Positions 7,721 through 15,008 of a stretch of DNA of 64,000 bases are shown here, in pieces. The position numbers and the translations under genes were made by a program. The notes under the pieces were generated by a model. The model did no database searches and was not told the origin of the DNA. It saw only the letters and a program-made list of their open reading frames with translations. The stretch's first letter is position 1, and each line of letters opens with the position of its first letter. Origin of the DNA: Vreelandella subterranea (lineage in GTDB: Bacteria; Pseudomonadota; Gammaproteobacteria; Pseudomonadales; Halomonadaceae); assembly GCF_900111305.1 (NCBI RefSeq), contig NZ_FOGS01000008.1, positions 1 through 64,000 of the forward strand, in the 5' to 3' direction.

Positions 7721-8377
7721 TCAGCGCGCTTGGATGATCGTTTCGATTTCATCAGCCGTCTTTTTCAGTTGGTCGCGGTCAGGATTGGCCAGAAAAACTT
7801 GCACCTTATCTAGCACCTGATCCAGTAATTCTGTTTGCTTCGTGCGCTTCAGCAACTTCTCTACTTCTGGCTGCCAATGCTCTAAGGTCGCCCACTCTTC
7901 CTTCGGCAATGGTGTTCTGTGCTCAGTGTAGGAGATACAGCGCCAGAGGATGCTATGCATGCCGTGCACGGAAGCAATATCAAAACGCTTTTCACGACCG
8001 TAAGCAATGCGCATTTGGTTATGAATACTCGCTTTCTCATTGCCTTGTTGCCACGTGGATAACATCTCTTGAAAGGTGGCTTCGGCTTCCTCCATTCGGC
8101 CTGCTTGTTGTAGGTAGTTGGGCAGGCGCAGATATCGCTCAATTGAGTAATCGGTTCGAGTTTCCACCATCATTGCATAGGCTTTTTGAAGGTGCTCTAC
8201 AGCCCCTTCAAAATCTTTTTCATTAATGGCGGCGGTGGCCTCTTTGTGCAGAAAGCTTATGGTTTCATCTTGGGCCGTTGGAGGTTTCACAGCCACGTTT
8301 ACATTCATTGCCTTTCTAGGCTGGGTGTCCTTTGGTTTTTTTAAAAGCCATTCATGTATCTTTTTCAACCAGCCCAT
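7721..8377 (-). CDS. TPR-like helical protein, probable prophage cargo gene
   Basis: 218 aa. A basic amphipathic N-terminus (MGWLKKIHEWLLKKPK) is followed by TPR-like helical pairs (AAINEKDFEGAVEHLQKAYAMM and LPNYLQQAGRMEEAEATFQEML, about residues 50-110), then helical C-terminal regions. It is set apart from its neighbours: its own strong AAAGGAG ribosome site and a TATAAA-rich leader (8378-8411), a terminator after it, and more A+T than the adjacent phage genes. Mu-like phages commonly carry unrelated cargo between Mor and lysis. Function unknown; TPRs usually bind proteins, so a host-interaction or exclusion role is a guess. Confidence 0.7.
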   Translation of the reverse strand: MGWLKKIHEWLLKKPKDTQPRKAMNVNVAVKPPTAQDETISFLHKEATAAINEKDFEGAVEHLQKAYAMMVETRTDYSIERYLRLPNYLQQAGRMEEAEATFQEMLSTWQQGNEKASIHNQMRIAYGREKRFDIASVHGMHSILWRCISYTEHRTPLPKEEWATLEHWQPEVEKLLKRTKQTELLDQVLDKVQVFLANPDRDQLKKTADEIETIIQAR

Positions 8378-8411
8378 AGGCAGTCTCCTTTTTTATAATC
8401 GTATTTAGAGC

Positions 8412-8840
8412 TTAGCCTTTATCATGTTCAGCGAACAGATCCGACTGCAGGCGGGCGCGGGCAAGCTTACGCTGCTCGGCTAGGATGCTGTAAACCTGCG
8501 CCTCGGAGATCCCGTAGTCAGCCACCAATTGCTGGATGTTGTCGCCGGTGTGGCGCTCCCATATTTCGCGGTCGCGCAGGGCGCGGTCGAGCTGGCGGCC
8601 CTGGGGCACGTAGAGGCTTCGCCCACCGGCAAAAGAGCTGATCGCTCTGACGGCAGCGAAGGCACGGCGGCGGGCGACCTTTTGGTCATCACCGGCGCGG
8701 ATGTGGGCGTTCTCGACCACCGTGAGCATATCGCTTAAACCCTGCGGCCACTTCTTGAGGATCTCCGGGTCGAGGTAGTCCAGGGCATCATTAGGGATGC
8801 CAAAGCCCAGGTCTAGGTTGTCGGCTTTATGCGAGGTCAT
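8412..8840 (-). CDS. mor: Mor-family middle/late transcription activator
   Basis: 142 aa matching the Mor/C activator family: an N-terminal dimerisation region with ALDYLDPEILKKWPQGLSDML, a beta segment GRSLYVPQG, and a C-terminal helix-turn-helix DNIQQLVADYGISEAQVYSILAEQ. In Mu, Mor activates the middle promoter by recruiting RNA polymerase. Its ATG lies inside the last codons of GemA (14-base overlap). It is the last early gene before the cargo and lysis block, so it probably switches on genes to its left. Confidence 0.88.
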   Translation of the reverse strand: MTSHKADNLDLGFGIPNDALDYLDPEILKKWPQGLSDMLTVVENAHIRAGDDQKVARRRAFAAVRAISSFAGGRSLYVPQGRQLDRALRDREIWERHTGDNIQQLVADYGISEAQVYSILAEQRKLARARLQSDLFAEHDKG

Positions 8841-9249
8841 CGGGGTACCGTCCTTGCCGCTTGGCGTCGATGATCAACGCCTGGAGCAGCTTGTGCAGTT
8901 GGTTATCGTCGAGAAAGTCCACGCGGTCCACCTTGAACATGTGCCTGGCCATGCCATCGGCGTAGGCCCAGGCGCGGCCCGCGTCTGTAAGTAGCGCCTC
9001 GACCTTGTTCATTTCCCGTTGGCGTGAGCGCGGCGGGCGCGGTGCCTTCCGGCCCGCTTTCTTTGCGGGCTTCGGCTCAAAGCCCAGCCGCCGGAACTCG
9101 TGCATCACACCGCCAACGGTCTTATTCGTGAGTTCTTTGGCACTCCTTACGCCCGCTTTGCGGGCGAGGATTGCGCGGTAGTCTTCGTCGCTTAGGCCCA
9201 ATTGGGCTTTAGCGATGTGGATTTGAGCCAGCTTGCCTTTGCTGATCAT
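8827..9249 (-). CDS. gemA: GemA-like regulator (Mu gp16, DUF1018)
   Basis: About 140 aa from MISKGKLAQIHIAKAQLGLSDEDYR, the conserved DUF1018 start, with ILARKAGVRSAKELT and the C-terminal AWAYADGMARHMF region. ATG at 9249 overlaps the upstream TGA (ATGA) and has GGGGAG upstream; longer starts would run into the previous gene. In Mu, GemA affects host gene expression and DNA topology. Confidence 0.85.
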   Translation of the reverse strand: MISKGKLAQIHIAKAQLGLSDEDYRAILARKAGVRSAKELTNKTVGGVMHEFRRLGFEPKPAKKAGRKAPRPPRSRQREMNKVEALLTDAGRAWAYADGMARHMFKVDRVDFLDDNQLHKLLQALIIDAKRQGRYPDDLA

Positions 9250-9689
9250 AAGGTAGCTCCCCTTTGGCGGCGTACCGCGTTGCACCAGCCACCGCAAGGC
9301 TTACCGTGGTTCGCACCTTCGTGGCAGGCAAACACGCCCTGGCGCTTCACAGCGGCGTTGAAGTCGCGCTGGGTGTGCAGGCTCTTGGAGGCATCGCTAC
9401 CCTTGCGCGCGGCACAGCCGCCGCACATGGGCACAGCGCTGTTCAGGGCGTCTTCCAGTTCCTGGCCTTCCAAGATGCGCACCGGCTTGGGCTTGTAGCT
9501 CAGGCAGGTAATGCCCGCACCGGGGTCAGTCACCCAGCCGCCCTGGGGCCACGGCGTGCCGTCTTTCATCTCGATCATGCCTTCGATGATTTCGCACTGG
9601 CCAAGGTGACGGCACATGCCGCACAGCATGTCGAAGGATTCCTGCCATTCCTCGCCTAGCGGCTTGAAAGGAATGCGTTCAGTGTTCAT
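9246..9689 (-). CDS. Cysteine-rich phage early protein, unrecognised
   Basis: 147 aa from MNTERIPFKPLGEEWQ. It holds several cysteine pairs (CGMCRHLGQC near residue 27; CGGCAARKG; CHEGANHGKPCGGWC near the C-terminus), suggesting two metal-binding sites or an iron-sulfur protein. Start at 9689 is supported by AAGAGGTGG upstream; the longer ORF in this frame overlaps a better-supported gene. It overlaps its upstream neighbour by 11 bases and gemA by 4. No function assigned. Confidence 0.7.
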   Translation of the reverse strand: MNTERIPFKPLGEEWQESFDMLCGMCRHLGQCEIIEGMIEMKDGTPWPQGGWVTDPGAGITCLSYKPKPVRILEGQELEDALNSAVPMCGGCAARKGSDASKSLHTQRDFNAAVKRQGVFACHEGANHGKPCGGWCNAVRRQRGATL

Positions 9690-9894
9690 AAATCCACCTC
9701 TTGGCGCTATCTGGCTTTCGTTGCTTAGCTCGCTTTCGAATAACCGATGGCAGCTGTTCGTAGCAGGCCTTGCACGGCTGTCGGCTCTTACCGTTGCTTT
9801 GATAAAAGAACTCGGGATCATCGGGCCACCAGTCGTTGCACTTGCTGCACAGGCGCTCTTGGCCAAGCTCGGTGATCTGAGTCCACTTGCTCAT
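9679..9894 (-). CDS. Small zinc-ribbon-like phage protein
   Basis: 71 aa. CSKCNDWWPDDPEFF and CKACYEQLP supply two CxxC pairs spaced as in a zinc ribbon, followed by a very basic C-terminal tail (RKRAKQRKPDSAKR). It may bind nucleic acid. It is coupled to both neighbours by short overlaps. Function unknown. Confidence 0.65.
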   Translation of the reverse strand: MSKWTQITELGQERLCSKCNDWWPDDPEFFYQSNGKSRQPCKACYEQLPSVIRKRAKQRKPDSAKRWIYEH

Positions 9895-10295
9895 GACGCT
9901 TGCTCATCCGACTTGATCTCAAGATCAGGGAAGTGCTTCTTGAGGTGAGCCACCGCCGCGCCTTCGGTGCCAAAGGTGGGTGCTACGCCGACGACCCGAG
10001 GTGTGACCATGCGATCGGCCTCTTTCTTGCCAAACGCCCGCTTCGCATGCGCATACACTTTTTTGCGATATGCCGCCCGCTTCACTGGTCGCCAGAACCG
10101 TCCTTCGGGATACACGGGCTTTTCATCCTTGGTTTCCGTCCACTTGCCTTGCACAACGCCGTTCACGTACACCACAACGAAGATCCTCTTGCCGTCATGC
10201 GCCTTGGTCAGCGTCAGCTCGTAGCCATCGGCCAGCAGTTTTACGGAACCACCCAGGTGCTTTAGGCGCTCTTTGATCGTTTTCCATTTATCCAT
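9891..10295 (-). CDS. Unrecognised phage early protein
   Basis: 134 aa, basic, with a beta-rich first half (GYELTLTKAHDGKRIFVVVYVNGVVQGKW) and a Lys/Arg/Ala-rich helical middle (KRAAYRKKVYAHAKRAFGKKEADRM). Preceded by GAGGTG at the proper distance. It overlaps the following gene by 4 bases (ATGA). No family recognised. Confidence 0.6.
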   Translation of the reverse strand: MDKWKTIKERLKHLGGSVKLLADGYELTLTKAHDGKRIFVVVYVNGVVQGKWTETKDEKPVYPEGRFWRPVKRAAYRKKVYAHAKRAFGKKEADRMVTPRVVGVAPTFGTEGAAVAHLKKHFPDLEIKSDEQAS

Positions 10296-10368
10296 TGTTC
10301 ACCTCATGGCTGCTCATCAGTGCTGGGCCACCACGCCCGGCAGACGCCCCACGCGGGGGCGTTTCGCT

Positions 10369-10680
10369 TCAGTCATCGTCCTCGCTGGAATGCACAACCT
10401 TCAGCGGGAAGTCGCCCACCATGTGCAGCGCCACCTTAATGCCGGTCACGAACCCCTTGTGCATGGGCGTGCCTGGCTCCAGAACTGGGCCATCATCTCC
10501 GAGGGATATGCGTTTACCCTGATCACCCAGAGTCACAACCTGCTGTAGCTGGTCGCGGACATGCTGGTGATGCTGCTCGGCCTTGAGCACCACGCGCATG
10601 GTTTGCTCCTCGATGACGGCACGATCAGCATCGCGAACCAGGTCTTCAAGATGAGGGAAGTGCTCCATCGAATCGCTCAT
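10369..10680 (-). CDS. Unrecognised phage early protein
   Basis: 103 aa, acidic at both ends and with a helical HHQHVRDQLQQVV core. The end is SSEDDD. Its start overlaps the upstream gene's stop by 4 bases. The 73-base gap after it holds a GC-rich hairpin (10342-10362; GACGCCCC/GGGGCGT arms) and a doubtful 19-codon ORF. No family recognised. Confidence 0.55.
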   Translation of the reverse strand: MSDSMEHFPHLEDLVRDADRAVIEEQTMRVVLKAEQHHQHVRDQLQQVVTLGDQGKRISLGDDGPVLEPGTPMHKGFVTGIKVALHMVGDFPLKVVHSSEDDD

Positions 10681-10913
10681 GCGGCACCTCGCTGGTGGGT
10701 GATGTGATAGCGGTACTGGATGCCCGCCATGGGGTCTGAGTCGCGCAGGTAATCGGTGCGGACGTTGACGCGCGGGCCGTACACCCGCCGCGCGACGGCC
10801 AGTGCCGCCTCGAGATGGGTGGCACCGGTGGCACGCTGGCCGCGCAAAGTGGCGACAAACCCGCCCATGGCGGGGCTAACGCGGATGGATGAAGCGTTGG
10901 TGATAGCGGTCAT
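10677..10913 (-). CDS. Unrecognised small phage protein
   Basis: 78 aa. The pattern ATHLEAALAVARRVYGPRVNVRTDYLRDSDPM suggests a helix followed by strands. It is coupled by ATGA overlaps to both neighbours. Seen in a run of small early genes; no function assigned. Confidence 0.55.
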   Translation of the reverse strand: MTAITNASSIRVSPAMGGFVATLRGQRATGATHLEAALAVARRVYGPRVNVRTDYLRDSDPMAGIQYRYHITHQRGAA

Positions 10914-11101
10914 GAAGCCTCCTTAAGCAGCCATTTCTGAGCGACGTTGCCGACGAAGTACCCGCCGAGCAGCAACCAGGTCAGTGCCTCGAATACCTCG
11001 ACCGGCAGCAGACCGGCGATCAGCAGACCGACCATCACGAGCTGCCAGAACATCGCCGCCCAGAACTTGCGTGAACTCCAGCGCTGTTTGACGTCGTCCA
11101 T
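10910..11101 (-). CDS. Small two-helix membrane protein
   Basis: 63 aa from MDDVKQRWSSRKFW. Two hydrophobic segments (FWQLVMVGLLIAGLLPV and LTWLLLGGYFVGNVA) flank a short polar turn, giving a probable hairpin membrane protein. I chose ATG at 11101 because a strong GAGGAGGTG precedes it; the longer ORF start has no comparable site and would run through the 36-aa ORF upstream. The role is unknown; superinfection exclusion or a second holin are possible. Confidence 0.65.
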   Translation of the reverse strand: MDDVKQRWSSRKFWAAMFWQLVMVGLLIAGLLPVEVFEALTWLLLGGYFVGNVAQKWLLKEAS

Positions 11102-11102
11102 G

Positions 11103-11213
11103 TCACACCTCCTCATCAGGGCCAGTAGCAAGAACGACTGCGCCGCCTGGAACACGCTTGCTTACCTGAATCTCTCCACTAGCAAAGCAGTACGCGCTGA
11201 ATAGATCTTTCAT
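11103..11213 (-). CDS. 36-aa small protein coupled after the DUF3164 gene
   Basis: This ORF reads MKDLFSAYCFASGEIQ and continues to a DEEV end. It begins one base after the TGA of the DUF3164 gene (TGAGATG) and its TGA stands one base before the ATG of the two-helix membrane protein. It fills exactly an otherwise unexplained gap in a run of tightly abutting genes, which supports it being translated. Function unknown. Confidence 0.55.
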   Translation of the reverse strand: MKDLFSAYCFASGEIQVSKRVPGGAVVLATGPDEEV

Positions 11214-11214
11214 C

Positions 11215-11847
11215 TCACACCCCCGCGATATCTAGGCTGATGGGACGGTACTGGTCGCTGCTGCCGACCCGCTCATAGATGCGGATGTAGCTCTTGGAGC
11301 CGGTGACCTGAATGGCGTCACTGATGGCGTCCATGGCGCGCAGCCAGCGTTTGTCCTGGATGTTCAGGCGGCGTAGGCCGAGCACCTGGCCGGTGCGGAT
11401 GTTGCCCGCCTGGTCGACGCGGAAGGCGTCTTGCACGATGGTGGCCACCTCGGGGCGGGCGTCGGTTGTCCAGTCCCGCAGGCACTCTTCAATCAACCCT
11501 TTGGCCGCCTGCAGTCGCTCATCGAAGGTGATGTTTTCGGAGATAGCGCGCAGCACCTTGTACTTGCCGCAGAAGCTGACCAGCTGGATGTTGCCTTTCT
11601 TGCCGCCGATCTGGACGTCGTACTCCTGGGCGGAGGTTTGAACGAAGGCTTCGATCTCGCTGAACACGTCGCTTTTGAAGTCGCGGAGCTGGTCGCGCAG
11701 CTCACAGGCGCGGTCAATAATCGAGAGCACCAGCTCATCGCGTAGCTTGTCGATCTCTTTGATCTGCTCTTCGGGCACCAGTCGGCTCTTGGCGTCCATG
11801 CGGAAGCCGTCGGGCACTTGCTGATTTTCGGTTGCTGGGGGGTTCAT
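11215..11847 (-). CDS. DUF3164 family phage protein
   Basis: 210 aa. Family features are the N-terminal GFRMDAKSRLVPEEQIKEID, the long helical LRDQLRDFKSDVFSEIEAFVQ and the C-terminal RRLNIQDKRWLRAMDAISDAI followed by SKSYIRIYER. The family is common in the early regions of Mu-like phages, with no settled function. The start overlaps the upstream stop by 4 bases. Confidence 0.85.
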   Translation of the reverse strand: MNPPATENQQVPDGFRMDAKSRLVPEEQIKEIDKLRDELVLSIIDRACELRDQLRDFKSDVFSEIEAFVQTSAQEYDVQIGGKKGNIQLVSFCGKYKVLRAISENITFDERLQAAKGLIEECLRDWTTDARPEVATIVQDAFRVDQAGNIRTGQVLGLRRLNIQDKRWLRAMDAISDAIQVTGSKSYIRIYERVGSSDQYRPISLDIAGV

Positions 11848-12188
11848 GCTTGGCTCCTTTCGGGTGTGTTTAGGCCTGCCGGTAGCGCGGCCATGGGCGT
11901 GTTGGGAAGCGACTCAAGGCCGCTGCTTTTGTCGATGCAGCGCGGGCACATAGCGGCGACGCGTCGGTGCTCGTAGAGGCCGCACCACTCGCAATGCCCT
12001 TGGCTTGTGACGGCGTAACACTTCGGGGTGCGGTTGTAGCGGTCGACGAGGCAGATCACGAAGCGGCTATTCACCAGGCCGGTGAGGATATGGCGCACTG
12101 CGTCGGCGTTCAGACCGGTGGAGGTGCATAGCTCATCCAGCGTGGCACCGTCGTTTGCCTGTAAATGGGATAGGATCAGATGGCTCAT
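11844..12188 (-). CDS. Winged-helix protein with zinc-ribbon-like motif
   Basis: 114 aa from MSHLILSHLQAND. Residues 1-60 look like a winged helix (GATLDELCTSTGLNADAVRHILTGL then a wing). A CEWCGL...CPRC pair near residues 75-95 could bind zinc. Start at 12188 follows the upstream TGA directly and has AGGTG upstream; the longer ORF in this frame is antisense-like shadow sequence. Probably a small phage DNA-binding regulator. Confidence 0.65.
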   Translation of the reverse strand: MSHLILSHLQANDGATLDELCTSTGLNADAVRHILTGLVNSRFVICLVDRYNRTPKCYAVTSQGHCEWCGLYEHRRVAAMCPRCIDKSSGLESLPNTPMAALPAGLNTPERSQA

Positions 12189-12189
12189 T

Positions 12190-12597
12190 TCAGGCACCTC
12201 GCTTGGCAAAGTTGGCACTGCGGTTACGGGCGTTGTGCCGGTGGTGATGAAGCGGCTCGACATACGCGCCGTTGCGCTGCTGCATGCGCGCCACGGCTCG
12301 CTCGGCCTGTTCGGTTTCACAACGCCAGCGGTCGAGCAGGTCACGCCAGTCCCAGTCCGGTACCGAGCTTTCCTGTGCAGCGGCTGGCTGCTCGGCCAGG
12401 CCGGTATCCCAGCGCTGCCAGATACGTAAAACGGCAGCTTGCTGGGCCGGTAGCAGCGGTTCCGGCTCTAACGCCAGGCGTTCAAACTGCACGGGGTTGG
12501 CCAGGTACTGCGCCAGGTTGACGCCGTGGCGGGCCAGGCGCAGCTGCACGAAGCGGTCGGCGTATTCTTCCAGGTGCTCATCGCTGTAAGTGGTCAT
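12190..12597 (-). CDS. Unrecognised phage early protein
   Basis: 135 aa, rich in Trp, Arg and Gln (LRIWQRWDTGLAEQ, WDWRDLLDRWRC), predicted helical, with a His/Asn/Arg-rich C-terminus. ATGA overlap with the upstream gene. No family recognised. Confidence 0.55.
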   Translation of the reverse strand: MTTYSDEHLEEYADRFVQLRLARHGVNLAQYLANPVQFERLALEPEPLLPAQQAAVLRIWQRWDTGLAEQPAAAQESSVPDWDWRDLLDRWRCETEQAERAVARMQQRNGAYVEPLHHHRHNARNRSANFAKRGA

Positions 12598-13235
12598 TGG
12601 TCGTCTCCCTTGCTGGCAGCCCCTTTCAACAGCTCCGATAGGCGCTTGGGGGCGTTGGCTTGCTCAGTCGCCTTGGCGTTGTGGCGCTGACCCTTTGGGG
12701 TGGTGGCCACCGTGGATTGGCGTTCGGCCATGCGGCGGTGTTCGGCCAGTACGTCATCGGTCGAGCGCTCCTGAAACGCGGCCGCCGGTAAGCGATTTGC
12801 AGGCGTTTTGGCACCGCTGCGTGCCGCTTCCTCGCGCTGCTTTTCCTGCTCACCGGCATGGCGGTCGGCGCAGCGGGCGACGACTTCGTACAAGTAGCCG
12901 TGGCCGCTTAGCGGTAGGCCACTGGGTGGGCTTTCCAGCATCTGGTCTAGGGCCATCACCCACACCTTTAGCGGTGCCTCCCGCTTGATGCCTTTTCGCT
13001 CGATCACGCCGCTGGTGATCACGTCTTTCAGCTCCGTCAGCAGGCGGGCGCTCTTGGCGCTGGCCAGCGCTCGGCTGGCAGGACGGAAAAAGCCTAAGTA
13101 GCGCACGATGCGGCTACTCAGCAGCGCGGGCATATCCAGAGCCGCCGCTAATGCCTGGTTGTGTTCGCCCTGGGTGACGAAGGCGGCCATGTCGGCCGTC
13201 ATGCCGCACTCGGGGCACGTCGCTTTAAGGGTCAT
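12594..13235 (-). CDS. Phage early protein with N-terminal zinc-ribbon motif
   Basis: 213 aa from MTLKATCPECGM. The first residues carry CPECG; a central helical part (RIVRYLGFFRPASRALASAKSARLL) may be winged-helix or replication-accessory in nature, and the C-terminal third is low-complexity, charged and probably disordered. Start at 13235 forms an ATGA overlap with the HTH gene. The longer ORF form is very Pro/Arg-rich and is probably not translated. Confidence 0.65.
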   Translation of the reverse strand: MTLKATCPECGMTADMAAFVTQGEHNQALAAALDMPALLSSRIVRYLGFFRPASRALASAKSARLLTELKDVITSGVIERKGIKREAPLKVWVMALDQMLESPPSGLPLSGHGYLYEVVARCADRHAGEQEKQREEAARSGAKTPANRLPAAAFQERSTDDVLAEHRRMAERQSTVATTPKGQRHNAKATEQANAPKRLSELLKGAASKGDDQ

Positions 13236-13618
13236 TGGTCGCCTCCGTCCTGGTTGTCGGGGTTGTGGGGGCAGCGCTGGCAGTGTTGCCACATGCGCAT
13301 GGCCATGGGGTTGTGGGTGGGCGCGGGGCGAGCGCGGTAGTCGCGGCACTGCTCGGCGCTGATGTTGATCGCGAGCGCCGGGCAGTCGAGGCCGTCTAGC
13401 GCTTCCAGTACCTTCTTTTCGATGCTTGCGGTTGAGGGGCTGGGGTAGCGGTTGGCCAGTGCCAATGACACCGCGCTGCGCGAGACGCCAATACGCTCGG
13501 CGGCTACCTTGCGGTTTGTGGCGCGCACCTCGTCGGCGAGCAGCACGATCCAGCGCGGTACGTCGTCACCCCAGTTGGAGATGTCGACGGTGCGGGTACG
13601 GCGGATGACGTCACTCAT
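13232..13618 (-). CDS. Helix-turn-helix transcriptional regulator
   Basis: 128 aa. The segment NRKVAAERIGVSRSAVSLALANRYPSPSTASIEKKV (about residues 35-70) is a LacI/Cro-like helix-turn-helix. The C-terminal part has CRDYRARP and HCQRCPH, a possible metal site. Located in the early operon of the prophage; may modulate early transcription. Target unknown. Confidence 0.7.
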   Translation of the reverse strand: MSDVIRRTRTVDISNWGDDVPRWIVLLADEVRATNRKVAAERIGVSRSAVSLALANRYPSPSTASIEKKVLEALDGLDCPALAINISAEQCRDYRARPAPTHNPMAMRMWQHCQRCPHNPDNQDGGDQ

Positions 13619-14244
13619 GGCTCACCCCCTTCGGTCTTGGTCACGCGGACATACACCACCTGGCCGGTGTTGGGGTCATAGAGTTGCTTGGTGCGCTGGA
13701 TCATCGGCGCGCGCGGGCCGGTCCAGCGGGTACTGACCAGCCGGTAGCGGGTCAGCACGCCGGGAGAACCAGGGCGAACGATGGCGACGTACTCGGCAGC
13801 GGCCAGGAAGCGCAGGTATTCGTTGGCCGTTGTTTCGGCGATCTCTACCTTGGGCGTCGTGGCGGCGTCCGCCAGTTCTCGGGAGGTGCAGTCGCCGATG
13901 ATCTTGAGCGTGCGCCACATCTGTTCACGACCGAGGCCACCGGTGGGCGTGGAGCCGTCTTTGCGCACGCGCGGGGCTTCCACGCCGACGTCTTTTTCCA
14001 GCTTGAACTGCACCGGCTCGCCGCTTTTGCGCGGCACATCGAGACGGGCGAGGTAGCCGCCTTTTTCGAGGCCGTTTAGGTAGTCACGCACGCGGCCCTG
14101 GCTGACCGCATCCGGCATCAGTAGCGATACGTCGACCGTGGCGATGGCTAACCCTTTGGCGTGCATATCGCGCAGGGTTTCCCAGATGGCCTGGCGGTCG
14201 ATGCGCGGGCCTTGGGCGTTGAGTTGGGGTTTACGTTTTGCCAT
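13615..14244 (-). CDS. Winged-helix domain phage protein
   Basis: 209 aa with two likely winged-helix units: RQAIWETLRDMHAKGLAIATVDVSLLMPDAVSQGRVRDYLNGLEKGGYL (about 18-66) and REQMWRTLKIIGDCTSRELADAATTPKVEIAETTANEYLRFLAAAEYV (about 106-153), each followed by a wing. Found next to MuB-type ATPases in Mu-like phages. DNA binding is inferred; the role is not known. Confidence 0.7.
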   Translation of the reverse strand: MAKRKPQLNAQGPRIDRQAIWETLRDMHAKGLAIATVDVSLLMPDAVSQGRVRDYLNGLEKGGYLARLDVPRKSGEPVQFKLEKDVGVEAPRVRKDGSTPTGGLGREQMWRTLKIIGDCTSRELADAATTPKVEIAETTANEYLRFLAAAEYVAIVRPGSPGVLTRYRLVSTRWTGPRAPMIQRTKQLYDPNTGQVVYVRVTKTEGGEP

Positions 14245-14247
14245 GCC

Positions 14248-14967
14248 TTAACCCCTCCGCGCCGGTGGCTGGCCGGTGTGGATCTCACGCTCGCCCCATT
14301 CACGCATGCCGACCATCGTCCAGCCGTTGGCGGTAGCCTCGCTGTGGATCTGGTAGAGGTTGACCGCGACGCGACGCAGGCAGCCTTTAACGCGGTCGTT
14401 GACGGTTTCCAGCAGGTCGTCTTCGATCTCGATATCGGGGTAGCTTTTGTCAGCCAGGGCGCGAACGTCATCCAGGCTTGCTGCCTGGGCGGGCACCCAT
14501 TCCAGTACGCGGTTATGCAGGCGCTCCAGCCGTGCCATTGAAGCGGGCACGCGCTCCTCGCCGATCAGGATCAACGTGCCTTGGCTGGCGTTGTAGATGT
14601 CGGTGAGGACGTTGGCCGCTGCCTTGTCGATCACGTACTGGACGTCATCGATGATCAGCGGGCGACCACTTCTGCTGAGCTGCTCGGCGATCTGGTCGAC
14701 CATCTCCGAGAGCGTTTTCATGGGGATGATGCCCATCTCGCGTAGCACGGCGACCACGAACGCTTTCTTGGTCCAGCTTTCGCGGCACTCGACGTAGTAG
14801 GCGCGGTGCATGTTTGCCGCGTAGGCCGCTGCCAGGCTCTTGCCGTAGCCGCTGGGGCCGTACATGACCACAAGGCCTGGCAGTTCCGGCGGCCGGTTGG
14901 CGGCGCTTTCGACCGCTGCAGCGAGTAAGCCGACGTTGGTGAGTGGTACAATGGTGTTGACGCTCAT
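14248..14967 (-). CDS. MuB-like AAA ATPase, transposition target selector
   Basis: 239 aa. Walker A GPSGYGKS (residues 37-44) and Walker B LIIDDVQ (about 104-110) are intact, followed by an AAA core and a C-terminal DNA-binding-type domain. MuB-type proteins form filaments on target DNA, stimulate the transposase and give target immunity. It lies directly after the transposase gene (41-base gap, AAGGAAG ribosome site), the universal order in Mu-like phages. Confidence 0.9.
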   Translation of the reverse strand: MSVNTIVPLTNVGLLAAAVESAANRPPELPGLVVMYGPSGYGKSLAAAYAANMHRAYYVECRESWTKKAFVVAVLREMGIIPMKTLSEMVDQIAEQLSRSGRPLIIDDVQYVIDKAAANVLTDIYNASQGTLILIGEERVPASMARLERLHNRVLEWVPAQAASLDDVRALADKSYPDIEIEDDLLETVNDRVKGCLRRVAVNLYQIHSEATANGWTMVGMREWGEREIHTGQPPARRG

Positions 14968-15008
14968 AGTGCTTCCTTATTCAAGGTTGGGGTGTCATGG
15001 GCCGTGGT

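Noticed and set aside
9690..9866. Longer N-terminus for the Cys-rich phage protein
   Set aside because: The extra residues overlap the zinc-ribbon gene in another frame, and the internal ATG at 9689 has a good ribosome site.
10317..10376. 19-codon minus-strand ORF (MTEAKRPRVGRLPGVVAQH) just after an early phage gene
   Set aside because: It overlaps the upstream stop closely, but most of it is the GC-rich hairpin, it is very short and its ribosome site is poor. Not enough to call a gene.
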